Below are positions 37,400 through 43,847 of a stretch of 43,847 nucleotides of DNA, piece by piece. A program made the translations under genes and the position numbers. This DNA is from Elusimicrobia bacterium GWC2_64_44 (GTDB lineage Bacteria; Elusimicrobiota; Elusimicrobia; Elusimicrobiales; UBA9959). The stretch lies in NCBI GenBank assembly GCA_001799845.1, contig MGUG01000050.1:1-43847 (forward strand). The letters are read 5' to 3'. The notes under the pieces were generated by a model. The model did no database searches, was not told where the DNA came from, and worked only from the letters and a program-made list of their open reading frames with translations. Position 1 is the stretch's first letter. Each line of letters opens with the position of its first letter.

Positions 37400-38346
37400 A
37401 TTACCTCCGCCTGTCGCTCACCGACAGGTGCAACCTCAACTGTCTCTACTGCACCCCGCGGGAGAAGGCGTCTTTCCTCAAGCACGAGGACTTGCTGCGC
37501 CACGAGGAGCTGGCCCGCGCCGCCGCGGCGTTCGTGAGCTGCGGCGTGAAGAAGATCCGCCTCACCGGCGGCGAGCCGCTGCTGAGGAAGAATATCGCGG
37601 GGCTGGTTAAAATGCTGAAGGCCATCCCCGGGCTGAAGGAGCTGGCCATGACCACCAACGGCGTGCTGCTGGCCCAGAGCGCCGGGGAGCTGCGCGCGGC
37701 CGGCCTGGACCGCGTGAACGTCAGCCTCAACAGCCTTCACCCCGCGACCTATCAGCGCATCACGGGCGCGAACGCGCTGGAGGACGCCTGGGACGGCCTG
37801 ATGGCCGCGCTCAGGGCCGGTTTCTCAGAGGTGAAGCTGAACATGGTGGTCATGAAGGGCGTCAACGACTCCGAGGTGGCGGAATTCGCGCGCCTCTCCA
37901 TGGATTTCCCCGTTTCGGTGCGCTTCATAGAGTTCTTCCAGACCAGCGAGCGCTCGGCGCAGCTGCGGGACGCGTTCCTCTCCAGCGCCGAGACCCGCAA
38001 GCGTATCGAGTCAGTCTACGGCCTGCTGCAGGAAGTGCCGCCGGGCCCCACCGACGGGCCGGCGCACGTCTACAAGCGCCCTGGCGCCAAGGGCAAGCTG
38101 GGCTTCATCAGCGGCCGCAGCGACTACTTCTGCGCAGCGTGCAACCGCGTGCGCATGGACTGCACCGGCCGTGTCTATCCCTGCCTCTTCTCGCCCGCCA
38201 CCCATACCCTCAGGGACCTGCTGCGCGCCGGCGTTCCCGACGAGGCTCTCGCGGACCATATAAAAAAGATATTTTTAGTAAAATCAGACTATAACAGGGA
38301 TTCCTCCACCGCCGGGCACATAGAGATGAGCAGCCTGGGCGGCTAG
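37390..38346 (+). CDS. moaA: GTP 3',8-cyclase (radical SAM)
   Basis: The protein has 318 residues. The radical SAM cluster motif is DRCNLNCLYC (C-x3-C-x2-C) near the N-terminus. RLTGGEPLLRKN and MTTNGVLL follow. The second, C-terminal cluster that binds GTP is CAACNRVRMDCTGRVYPCL. The protein ends in Gly-Gly, which is needed for activity in characterised MoaA. It converts GTP to 3',8-cyclo-7,8-dihydro-GTP, the first step of pterin cofactor synthesis. The ATG at 37390 lies inside the end of moeA. The second-step gene moaC follows after a 149-bp gap filled by a structured element. Confidence 0.94.
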   Translation: MAIDYLRLSLTDRCNLNCLYCTPREKASFLKHEDLLRHEELARAAAAFVSCGVKKIRLTGGEPLLRKNIAGLVKMLKAIPGLKELAMTTNGVLLAQSAGELRAAGLDRVNVSLNSLHPATYQRITGANALEDAWDGLMAALRAGFSEVKLNMVVMKGVNDSEVAEFARLSMDFPVSVRFIEFFQTSERSAQLRDAFLSSAETRKRIESVYGLLQEVPPGPTDGPAHVYKRPGAKGKLGFISGRSDYFCAACNRVRMDCTGRVYPCLFSPATHTLRDLLRAGVPDEALADHIKKIFLVKSDYNRDSSTAGHIEMSSLGG

Positions 38347-38350
38347 GGTC

Positions 38351-38471
38351 GACGGGGATATGGGCCCGTCGGGCACGGGGTCGGCCACACCGTGGCCGCC
38401 CCTCCCCACTCGGTCGGCGCGCTACGCAAGCGCCTCCCTCCGTGAGGGCCCTCCGGACCCATACCCCCGTC
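38351..38471 (+). other. Structured element between moaA and moaC (branched RNA or MITE-like repeat)
   Basis: The outer arms 38351-38368 and 38454-38471 pair at 16 of 18 positions. Inside are three hairpins: GGCCAC-ACC-GTGGCC flanked by GGGG/CCCC, GGCGC/GCGCC, and CCCTC-CGT-GAGGG. The layout is a closed multi-branched structure of about 121 nt. It could be a cis-acting RNA of the cofactor operon or an inserted palindromic repeat. The moaC ribosome binding site (AAGGA) lies about 15 bp beyond the outer stem. Confidence 0.5.
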
Positions 38472-38495
38472 TCTTGGGTGAAAGAAAAGGAAACT

Positions 38496-38921
38496 ATGAT
38501 TGATGTGGGAGCGAAGAAAGACACAAAGCGCATAGCCCGGGCCCAGGCTTACATCAAGCTGACCCCGGAGATAGTCGGGCTGATAAAGGGCGGCAAGCTG
38601 CCCAAGGGCGACGTGCTGCAGGCCGCGCGCTTCGCGGGCATACTCGCCGCCAAGAATACCGCCGGCCTCATACCCCTTTGCCACAACCTGCCGCTCAACT
38701 TCGTCGGAGTGGAATTCAAGGTGGAGAAAGCCGGGGTGAGGATAACCACGGAGGCCCGCTGCACCGGCAAGACCGGAGTGGAGATGGAAGCTTTGGTAGC
38801 CGCCTCCACTGCCGCCCTCACCATCTACGACATGTGCAAGATGTTCGCCCAGGACCTCGAGATAAAAGACGTCTTCCTGCTCGAAAAACTCGGCGGCAAG
38901 AGCGGGCATTACAAAAGATAG
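38496..38921 (+). CDS. moaC: Cyclic pyranopterin monophosphate synthase
   Basis: The protein has 141 residues. ATG 38496 is chosen over an upstream in-frame start because AAGGAA precedes it and the N-terminus MIDVGAKKDTKRIARAQA fits MoaC. LIPLCHNLPLNFV (PLCH motif), TGKTGVEMEALVAASTAALTIYDMCKMFAQDLEI and LLEKLGGKSGHYKR are the family signatures. It makes cyclic pyranopterin monophosphate from the MoaA product. It is slightly shorter than the roughly 160 residues usual for MoaC but contains all key regions. The PLCHNLP segment differs from the common PLCHPLP. Confidence 0.9.
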   Translation: MIDVGAKKDTKRIARAQAYIKLTPEIVGLIKGGKLPKGDVLQAARFAGILAAKNTAGLIPLCHNLPLNFVGVEFKVEKAGVRITTEARCTGKTGVEMEALVAASTAALTIYDMCKMFAQDLEIKDVFLLEKLGGKSGHYKR

Positions 38922-38939
38922 CCGCGTCCACCGGAAAAT

Positions 38940-40481
38940 ATGGGTCAAAAATCAAGGTATCTGAAGCTCCGCGCCGCCGCGTGCGCCGTGGCGCTGCTGG
39001 CTCTGTCCCAGCTCTGCTCCTGGTCGGCGGTGCTGAGATCTTCCGACGGCTCTTTCTCCCTGGACCTGCCCGGCAAGTGGGAGGACGCGGGGGCTGACAG
39101 CCCCGCGGTAGTGCTGCAGGCGGAGAACGATCACGCGGAAGTAAAGGTCCGGGCGCTCCCCAAGCTCCTCCAGGAGACGGAACAGAAGGCGAAGCTGCAG
39201 GCGACCCAGGCTAAACTCAGGAAGAGCGGTGTCGCGTCCCGCAAGATCTACAGCGTACCGACGGCCTCGGGCGTGCGGTTCTCCTTCATAGAGTTCGTCT
39301 CCGAAGGCAGCAGATGGCAGTCCGGCTTTTTCAGCCTCGGCGGCCGTACCTACGGCCTGCTGGCGTCCGACCTCTCCGCGAAGGAATTCAAGGCCGTGCT
39401 GGCGTCGCTGCGCCCGTTGTCCGCCGCCGAGGGTTCTGCGGAGACGGCGGAGGCCGCCCCCGCCCTGCCTGGGCCGGGAGCCGGCGCGCCGGAAGCCGCT
39501 TCCGCCCTGCCTGCGCCTCCGGAGGAGGCTGGCGGGACTCTGGGCGCACCTCCTTCCGCAGACTCGGCAGCGCCGGGCGAAGCCCCGGAGGCCCCGGCCG
39601 AACTGCCGGCCTTGCCGAAGCGCCAGGTCGGCGGGTCCCTCGCGCTCGTCCTGATAGTGCTGGTGATTTCGGCTGCGGCTTTGGGCTACCGGTTCCTGGC
39701 CAAAAGAGAACAGGAAGCGGCCGAAGAACTTCCCGCGGCCGGCAGCGTCTTCCCGTTTCATATCGAAAAGCGGTACTTGTCCTTCAATACCGTTTTTGAT
39801 ATCCGGGACTCGGCCGGGAAGGAATACCGCGCCGTTTCGCCGCGGGTGCCGACCCTGCTGCTCGGGGCAGGGTTGTTCCTGTACTTCCTGCTGAAAGCCC
39901 TGGTGCAGGGCATGCTGTACGCCGGGGTGAACCTCGATACCGTGCCGATGGCCGTGCTTGGGCCGATCTCGGCCTTGCTGTCCCTGTCCAACCTGCTGAT
40001 AACGGTCGGGGCGGTCCTGTTCCTCTTCTTCCGCAAAAAGATGAAACTATACGACCCGGACGGCAACCTGCTCCTGGACGTCTGCCAGAAGCGCGTTTCT
40101 TTCGGCTCCCAGTATTTCATGGTCCGCGACGCCGCCGGGGTAGAAGGGGCCAGGCTCAAGCGCGTGGGTTTTGTCCTGATCCGGAGGCGCTGGCAATTGC
40201 TGGACCTGCAGGGCAACGTCCTGCTGGATATCCGGGAGGATTCGTCCGGCAAGGCCATAGCAAGGAAGTTCCTCGGGCATTTGTGGGGACTGCTCCGGAC
40301 CAATTACGTGGTTTCGGCCGGCGAAGCTGAGATCGGCGGCATCAGGCGCGAATGGTCGGTCTGGAACCGCTACAACCTGCGCATGACGCCGCCGGCGGGC
40401 CTGAACCCGGAACTGGCGCTCACGGCCGCGCTTTTTGTGGATATCGTCGATCCCGACAGGTGGCACCCATGGCACGGATAA
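38940..40481 (+). CDS. Membrane protein with scramblase/LURP-one-like cytoplasmic domain (hypothetical)
   Basis: The protein has 513 residues. A signal or anchor segment lies at about 12-30. An exported domain follows, beginning DGSFSLDLPGKWEDAG (about 36-51), similar in pattern to the hypothetical protein at 27972. A Pro/Ala/Glu-rich linker (about 160-225) precedes a membrane helix (GGSLALVLIVLVISAAALGY, about 231-250) and two more membrane segments (about 303-322 and 340-365). The tail has KLYDPDGNLLLDV, YFMVRDAAGVEGARLKRV and WQLLDLQGNVLLDI, a beta-strand pattern like phospholipid scramblase/LURP-one proteins. Function unknown. It starts 18 bp after moaC and overlaps the next gene by 13 bp, so it is transcribed within the cofactor operon. 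Confidence 0.6.
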   Translation: MGQKSRYLKLRAAACAVALLALSQLCSWSAVLRSSDGSFSLDLPGKWEDAGADSPAVVLQAENDHAEVKVRALPKLLQETEQKAKLQATQAKLRKSGVASRKIYSVPTASGVRFSFIEFVSEGSRWQSGFFSLGGRTYGLLASDLSAKEFKAVLASLRPLSAAEGSAETAEAAPALPGPGAGAPEAASALPAPPEEAGGTLGAPPSADSAAPGEAPEAPAELPALPKRQVGGSLALVLIVLVISAAALGYRFLAKREQEAAEELPAAGSVFPFHIEKRYLSFNTVFDIRDSAGKEYRAVSPRVPTLLLGAGLFLYFLLKALVQGMLYAGVNLDTVPMAVLGPISALLSLSNLLITVGAVLFLFFRKKMKLYDPDGNLLLDVCQKRVSFGSQYFMVRDAAGVEGARLKRVGFVLIRRRWQLLDLQGNVLLDIREDSSGKAIARKFLGHLWGLLRTNYVVSAGEAEIGGIRREWSVWNRYNLRMTPPAGLNPELALTAALFVDIVDPDRWHPWHG

Positions 40482-41197
40482 AACTTTTTGCGCCGCTGCT
40501 GATCCTGCTGCTGGCCGGCTGTTCCGGCGTCTGGGTCCCGGAAAAACTGGAGAACCGCGTCGGCGAGCTGACCACGAAGTCCATCCTGGAAAAGATGCCG
40601 CTGCACGGCAGCCCGGAATGGCAGAAGTATATAGAGAACATGGGCCGCAAGATAGCCGCGGTTTCGGAGCGCCCGGCCTACCATTACAGGTTCTATATCG
40701 TTGAGTCCTCTACCGTCAACGCTTTCGCGGTGCCGGACGGGTCCGTCTTTGTTACCACCGGGCTGCTGAAATACGCCGGGCAGGACCCGCAGGCCCTCGC
40801 CGGGGTGCTGGCGCACGAGATCGGGCACATAGCCCGCCGCCACGGCGCCGAGACCCTGCAGTCCAGGCTGGGGTTCGGCCTGCTCAGCATTGTCATCTTC
40901 GGCTTCGGGGATTCTGTGGCCAAGCAGGCCGGCGGCATGACCAGCCAGATCATGGAGCTGGGCTATGGCCGGGAGATGGAGCTGGAGGCCGACCTCTGCG
41001 CGGCCCGCTACCTGTTGCGCCTGGGTTACCAGCCCGACGCCTCGCTGAAATTCCTGAAAATACTGCTTCCGCTTCAGAAGGGAGGCCAGGAGTTCGAGCT
41101 GGAGAAATACCTGCGCTCCCACCCGCAGACCGGGGAAAGGATAAAGTACGTTGAGGACTACCTATCCCAGGTCCCGTCGGGTAAGGCGGCGAAATAA
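40469..41197 (+). CDS. M48-family metallopeptidase lipoprotein
   Basis: The protein has 242 residues. ATG 40469 gives MARIKLFAPLLILLLAGC with a perfect lipobox and C18. VNAFAVPDGSVFVTTGLL and LAGVLAHEIGHIARRHGAE, with H116, E117 and H120, then MELEADLCAARYLLRLGY carrying the third zinc ligand Glu, define an M48 peptidase like BepA/YcaL/LoiP. Such periplasmic proteases handle outer-membrane protein quality control. It overlaps the preceding membrane gene by 13 bp and is followed 5 bp later by the MOSC gene, so two envelope genes lie inside the cofactor cluster. Confidence 0.87.
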   Translation: MARIKLFAPLLILLLAGCSGVWVPEKLENRVGELTTKSILEKMPLHGSPEWQKYIENMGRKIAAVSERPAYHYRFYIVESSTVNAFAVPDGSVFVTTGLLKYAGQDPQALAGVLAHEIGHIARRHGAETLQSRLGFGLLSIVIFGFGDSVAKQAGGMTSQIMELGYGREMELEADLCAARYLLRLGYQPDASLKFLKILLPLQKGGQEFELEKYLRSHPQTGERIKYVEDYLSQVPSGKAAK

Positions 41198-41202
41198 ATA
41201 CC

Positions 41203-41652
41203 ATGGGAAAGATCTACTCGATAAACGTCAGCGCGGCCAAGGGCGTGCCGAAAGAAGGCGTCCTGAAGGCCGTGCTGGTGAAGGATTCAGGCATACAGGG
41301 CGACGCGCACGCCGGCACCGACATCCGGCAGGTCAGCCTGCTCGACATGGAAAGCGTGCGCCTGCAGATTGCCGACGCCGCGGCCAAGAAGGCGACGGTG
41401 GAGATAAAGCCGGGCGTTTACGCCGAGAACATCACCACCGAAGGCATAGCCCTCGCCGCCCTCAAGATAGGCGACAAGCTGCGCGTGGGCGCTGCGGCGG
41501 TCCTGAAAATTTCCAAGATCGGCAAGGAATGCCACAGCCGCTGCGCCATCTATCACCAGGTGGGAGACTGCATCATGCCGCGCAAAGGCATCTTCGCCGA
41601 GGTTCTTGAAGGCGGGGAGATAAAGGTAGGAGACTCCATTGAACCCTATTGA
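41203..41652 (+). CDS. MOSC-domain protein
   Basis: The protein has 149 residues, essentially a lone MOSC domain: DSGIQGDAHAG, RQVSLLDMESV, PGVYAENITTEGIAL, LKIGDKLRVGAAAVLKISKIGKECHSRCAIY. The conserved Cys is in GKECHSRC. MOSC domains bind molybdenum/tungsten cofactor or act on sulfur transfer to it. Single-domain forms like this are often encoded beside Mog/MoaB, as here. The mog gene starts inside its 3' end. Confidence 0.88.
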   Translation: MGKIYSINVSAAKGVPKEGVLKAVLVKDSGIQGDAHAGTDIRQVSLLDMESVRLQIADAAAKKATVEIKPGVYAENITTEGIALAALKIGDKLRVGAAAVLKISKIGKECHSRCAIYHQVGDCIMPRKGIFAEVLEGGEIKVGDSIEPY

Positions 41653-42121
41653 AATCGCGGTACTAACCTCCAGCGACCGCTGCTCGCGCGGCGAGGCGGA
41701 AGACGTCAGCGGCGGGCTGATCTGCGAGCTGATAAAGGCCATAGGCGGCCGCGCCGCCGCCCGCGATATCGTGCCCGACGAGATCCCGGCTATAAAGGCA
41801 AAGCTGCTGCATTACTGCGACGCCCTGAAAGTGGATATCGTCATCACTACCGGCGGCACCGGCTTCAGCGGCCGGGACGTGACCCCGGAAGCTACCGCCC
41901 AGGTCATAGAAAAAAATATCCCCGGCCTGCCCGAGCTCATGCGCGCCGAGGGCCTTAAGAAAACCAAAAAAGCCTGTCTCTCGCGCGGCATAGCGGGGAT
42001 ACGTGGGAATACTATCCTCATCAATCTGCCCGGCAGCCCCAAGGCCGTGAAGGAATCCCTGGAGGCCGTGCTGGACCTGCTGCCGCATTCGCTGGAGATG
42101 CTCAGGGGCGGCGGGCATTAA
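41639..42121 (+). CDS. mog: Molybdopterin adenylyltransferase (Mog/MoaB type)
   Basis: The protein has 160 residues. The start is TTG 41639, supported by AGGAG at 41628-41632 with 6-bp spacing and by the family N-terminus NPIEIAVLTSSDRCSRGEAED. Signatures are VITTGGTGFSGRDVTPEAT and ILINLPGSPKAVKESLEAVL. The enzyme adenylylates molybdopterin, activating it for metal insertion by MoeA. It overlaps the MOSC gene by 14 bp, so the two are coupled. MogA and MoaB cannot be told apart with certainty; archaeal-like MoaB does the same reaction. Confidence 0.9.
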   Translation: MNPIEIAVLTSSDRCSRGEAEDVSGGLICELIKAIGGRAAARDIVPDEIPAIKAKLLHYCDALKVDIVITTGGTGFSGRDVTPEATAQVIEKNIPGLPELMRAEGLKKTKKACLSRGIAGIRGNTILINLPGSPKAVKESLEAVLDLLPHSLEMLRGGGH

Positions 42122-42142
42122 TTACTATAATTAGGGAACACT

Positions 42143-42904
42143 ATGAAGAAAATGACCTTTCTGATGATCCTGGCGGCTTTCCCCGCCGCGCTGGCCGCGC
42201 AGGATACCGCTTTCACCCAGCTGGGCGCGGCCTCCGCCGCGCGTACCGCTGAGTTCACGCCGGCCCTGGCGCCGGCGGCCCCCGCCGCCGAGGCCCGCGG
42301 CACCCAGCTGCTGCTGGACCCGGCCACCGGGCGTGTTATCGTCGTCATCCCCGTCGGCGGCGGCTTTATACGCGCTTCGGACGGTAAATTCGTGGCGGCC
42401 GTCTATACCGGCTCCGGCTACCTGACCGGCGCCGGCCAGTTCTTCCCGGCGGTGGGCGGCGCGCGCGCCGCGGCCAGGCGGGCCCCGGGCCCGGTAAAAA
42501 CCTCCGGCGGCCTGTCCGGCAAGTGGACCGGCTGGGGCGAGTGGACCTACCAGGGCGCCGGCACCCGCTGCGACATGATGACTTTGACCTTCGAAGACGC
42601 CCCCGGCTATCTCGACCGCCGCGGCGGCTATTTCGACTGCGGCTTCGTGGCGCTGGAAAGCCTGCCCGCGCGCTTCTCCAAGCGCGGCACGGACCTGCTC
42701 GACGAGACCGGCGCCGTGGCCGGCTCTTATGCGGACGGCCTTATCCGCCTCAACGAGGCCTATAGCGAGACCGTGGATATCTTCACCGCCATAAAGGTGG
42801 ACGGCCTGCATTTCGACTATACGGAGACCTGGAAAGAGAAGGACGGCAAAGAGATCTACGTCATCAGGGGCCGCCTTTTCACCGGCAGCCACGACCTGCC
42901 TTAA
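42143..42904 (+). CDS. Secreted hypothetical protein
   Basis: The protein has 253 residues. MKKMTFLMILAAFPAALAAQ is a signal peptide. An Ala/Pro-rich region (about 28-55) precedes a beta-rich domain: TGRVIVVIPVGGGFIRASDGKFVAAVYTGSGYL, LSGKWTGWGEWTYQGAGTRCDMMTLTFED and YLDRRGGYFDCGFVALE. Two cysteines (in TRCDMM and FDCGF) could form a disulfide. I recognise no family. AGGGA precedes the ATG, and TATAAT at 42126-42131 is a possible -10 box 11 bp upstream, so it may have its own promoter. A terminator follows it before the AOR gene. Confidence 0.7.
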   Translation: MKKMTFLMILAAFPAALAAQDTAFTQLGAASAARTAEFTPALAPAAPAAEARGTQLLLDPATGRVIVVIPVGGGFIRASDGKFVAAVYTGSGYLTGAGQFFPAVGGARAAARRAPGPVKTSGGLSGKWTGWGEWTYQGAGTRCDMMTLTFEDAPGYLDRRGGYFDCGFVALESLPARFSKRGTDLLDETGAVAGSYADGLIRLNEAYSETVDIFTAIKVDGLHFDYTETWKEKDGKEIYVIRGRLFTGSHDLP

Positions 42905-42938
42905 GTAACCGCAGGGCCGGCGGGGCCCTTAGCCAGGG

Positions 42939-42976
42939 AGAGAGCCGTCCGCCGGCAGCGGGCGGTTCTCTTTTTT
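42939..42976 (+). terminator. Rho-independent terminator before the AOR gene
   Basis: AGAGAGCCGTCC (42939-42950) pairs with GGGCGGTTCTCT (42960-42971), with two G-U pairs, followed by a T-run to 42976. Confidence 0.75.
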
Positions 42977-43011
42977 GTGGCTTCCTGCGTGTTTCAAGCG
43001 GCTTTAAAAAG

Positions 43012-43034
43012 GGTAAAATTAATTATCTTTTACC
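43012..43034. promoter_or_regulatory. Inverted repeat GGTAAAA-N9-TTTTACC over the AOR promoter
   Basis: The perfect 7-bp arms overlap TAAAAT (43014-43019), a possible -10 box. It is a candidate operator and differs from the ModE-like palindrome at 34087. Confidence 0.45.
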
Positions 43035-43052
43035 ACCTACACGGAGGCTGAC

Positions 43053-43847
43053 ATGAAAGGCTGGACTGGCTTCATACTGCGGGTAAACCTTACCGACAAG
43101 ACCTGGAAGAAAGAATCCTTCACCGAAGAATTCGCGCAGAAATGGGTGGGCGGCCGCGGCTTCGCGGCCAAGATACTTTTCGACGAACTGAAACCCGGCA
43201 TAGACGCGCTCGGCCCGGAGAACAAGCTGGTGGTGGCCCTCGGCCCCATAGCCGGCATCCCGGCCCCGAACACCGGCAAGGTGGTGGTGGCCGCGAAGTC
43301 CCCGCTCACCGGCTTCTACGGCGACGGCAATCTGGGCTCCAATGTCTCGAGCCATCTGCGCAAGGCCGGCTATGACGCCCTTATAGTGGAAGGCGCGGCC
43401 GACAAGCCCGTCTACCTCAGCATCGAGGACGACAAGGTGGAGTTCCTGGACGCCTCCGAGATGTGGGGCCAGGGCACCTACCACAGCAACGAATGGCTAT
43501 ATAAAAAGCACGGCAAGAACCTGGGCGTGCTGAACATCGGCCAGGCCGGCGAGAACAAGGTGCTCTTCGCCGTGATCCGCAGCCTCGAAGGCCGCGCGGG
43601 CGGCCGCCCCGGCATAGGCGCCGTGATGGGCTCCAAGATGCTCAAGGCCATCGTCGTGAAAGGCACCAAACAGATACCGCAGGCCGACCCGGACCTGATG
43701 CGCAAGCTCGGCGTGGAGGGCCTGAAGAAGGCCCGCGAACTGGACCAGAAGAGCGGCTGGAGCAAGCAGAGCACCGACGCCGTGCTGGGCTGGTGCAACG
43801 AGGTGAACGGTCTGCCGGTGCAGAACATGAGGCATACCGCCCACCCC
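43053..43847 (+). CDS. aor: Tungsten-containing aldehyde:ferredoxin oxidoreductase, 3' partial
   Basis: The first 265 residues are present; the frame is open at the window end. GGAGG precedes ATG 43053. The N-terminal domain of AOR-family enzymes is clear: GWTGFILRVNLTDKTWKKE, WVGGRGFAAKILFDEL, NKLVVALGPIAGIPAPNTGKVVVAAKSPLTGFYGDGNLGS, and then GRAGGRPGIGAVMGSKMLKAIVVKG, which contact the bis-pterin tungsten cofactor and its bridging metal. The cluster cysteines lie beyond the window. AOR oxidises aldehydes to acids with ferredoxin, or the reverse, in anaerobes. It is the likely client of the tungstate transport and cofactor genes upstream, though the terminator and its own promoter make it a separate transcript. 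Confidence 0.93.
   Translation, partial: MKGWTGFILRVNLTDKTWKKESFTEEFAQKWVGGRGFAAKILFDELKPGIDALGPENKLVVALGPIAGIPAPNTGKVVVAAKSPLTGFYGDGNLGSNVSSHLRKAGYDALIVEGAADKPVYLSIEDDKVEFLDASEMWGQGTYHSNEWLYKKHGKNLGVLNIGQAGENKVLFAVIRSLEGRAGGRPGIGAVMGSKMLKAIVVKGTKQIPQADPDLMRKLGVEGLKKARELDQKSGWSKQSTDAVLGWCNEVNGLPVQNMRHTAHP

Noticed and set aside
38351..38471. Firm call of a Moco/Tuco riboswitch
   Set aside because: Position and structure are suggestive, but I cannot match the conserved Moco RNA sequence elements, and the element lies inside the operon rather than before its first gene.
1..43847. CRISPR arrays, tRNA or rRNA genes
   Set aside because: I saw no regularly spaced direct repeats, no cloverleaf with a T-loop motif and no rRNA-like segment.

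Overview
The window is about 44 kb of GC-rich bacterial chromosome. Several envelope genes (lipoproteins with lipoboxes, periplasmic cell-wall enzyme families, an M48 lipoprotein) suggest a Gram-negative cell. The right-hand end suggests anaerobic aldehyde metabolism with tungsten. Isoleucine is very often coded by ATA even in the GC-rich genes, which is unusual. The overall style (AddAB plus DinG, class III cyclase, Tup/AOR cluster, ATA usage) would fit Elusimicrobiota, but this is an impression; no rRNA or other phylogenetic marker is present.

Layout. 1-2957 is an accessory island of lower GC content: the end of a DUF2075-type helicase, then three PD-(D/E)XK/NERD-type nuclease-like proteins. 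3009-3425 is a membrane J-domain protein. 3485-5195 is a second accessory block: a decayed DUF1016 (YhcG-type) nuclease gene with two long DNA palindromes, an ORF6N protein and a RhuM-Fic fusion. 5304-14376 holds a YycJ-like metallo-beta-lactamase protein, an XPD/DinG-family iron-sulfur helicase and an AddA/AddB-type helicase-nuclease pair. 14536-23767 holds a secreted phospholipase D family protein, a DUF1460 protein, a class III cyclase and a histidine kinase that share one membrane sensor, a YgjP-like peptidase, a MazG-like pyrophosphohydrolase, SSB, and a DUF4105 protein on the minus strand. 23924-31124 holds a metal or metalloid permease, two paralogous 1-pyrroline-5-carboxylate dehydrogenases (one has Arg in place of the catalytic Cys), a receiver-MBL fusion, a small hypothetical protein and a membrane HExxH protein. 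31215-43847 is a LysR gene followed by a tungsten cluster: SUOX-fold-like protein, tupA, modE-like HTH, tupB, tupC, moeA, moaA, moaC, two envelope genes, MOSC, mog, a secreted hypothetical and the start of a tungsten aldehyde:ferredoxin oxidoreductase gene.

How the genes work together. The right third reads as one metabolic unit: tungstate uptake (TupABC), synthesis and metal loading of pterin cofactor (MoaA, MoaC, Mog, MoeA, MOSC), and a client enzyme (AOR). A ModE/TunR-like palindrome lies directly before the modE-like gene. moaD, moaE and moeB are not in the window. The left third is DNA processing and probable defence or stress functions.

The most notable non-coding signal is a roughly 40-bp element found four times: CCCGACA-N6-TGTCGGG (or a near match) overlapping a TTGTCG -35 box, with 16 bp to a TATT -10-like box. 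It precedes the DUF1016 remnant/ORF6N genes, rhuM-fic, addAB and ssb. It may mark one regulon of DNA-repair and defence-like genes, though a mobile promoter-bearing repeat is also possible. Other repeats are three copies of a perfect 23-bp palindrome (one supplies the stop codon of the DinG-like gene), REP-like GGGGAC elements, and a roughly 120-bp structured element between moaA and moaC.
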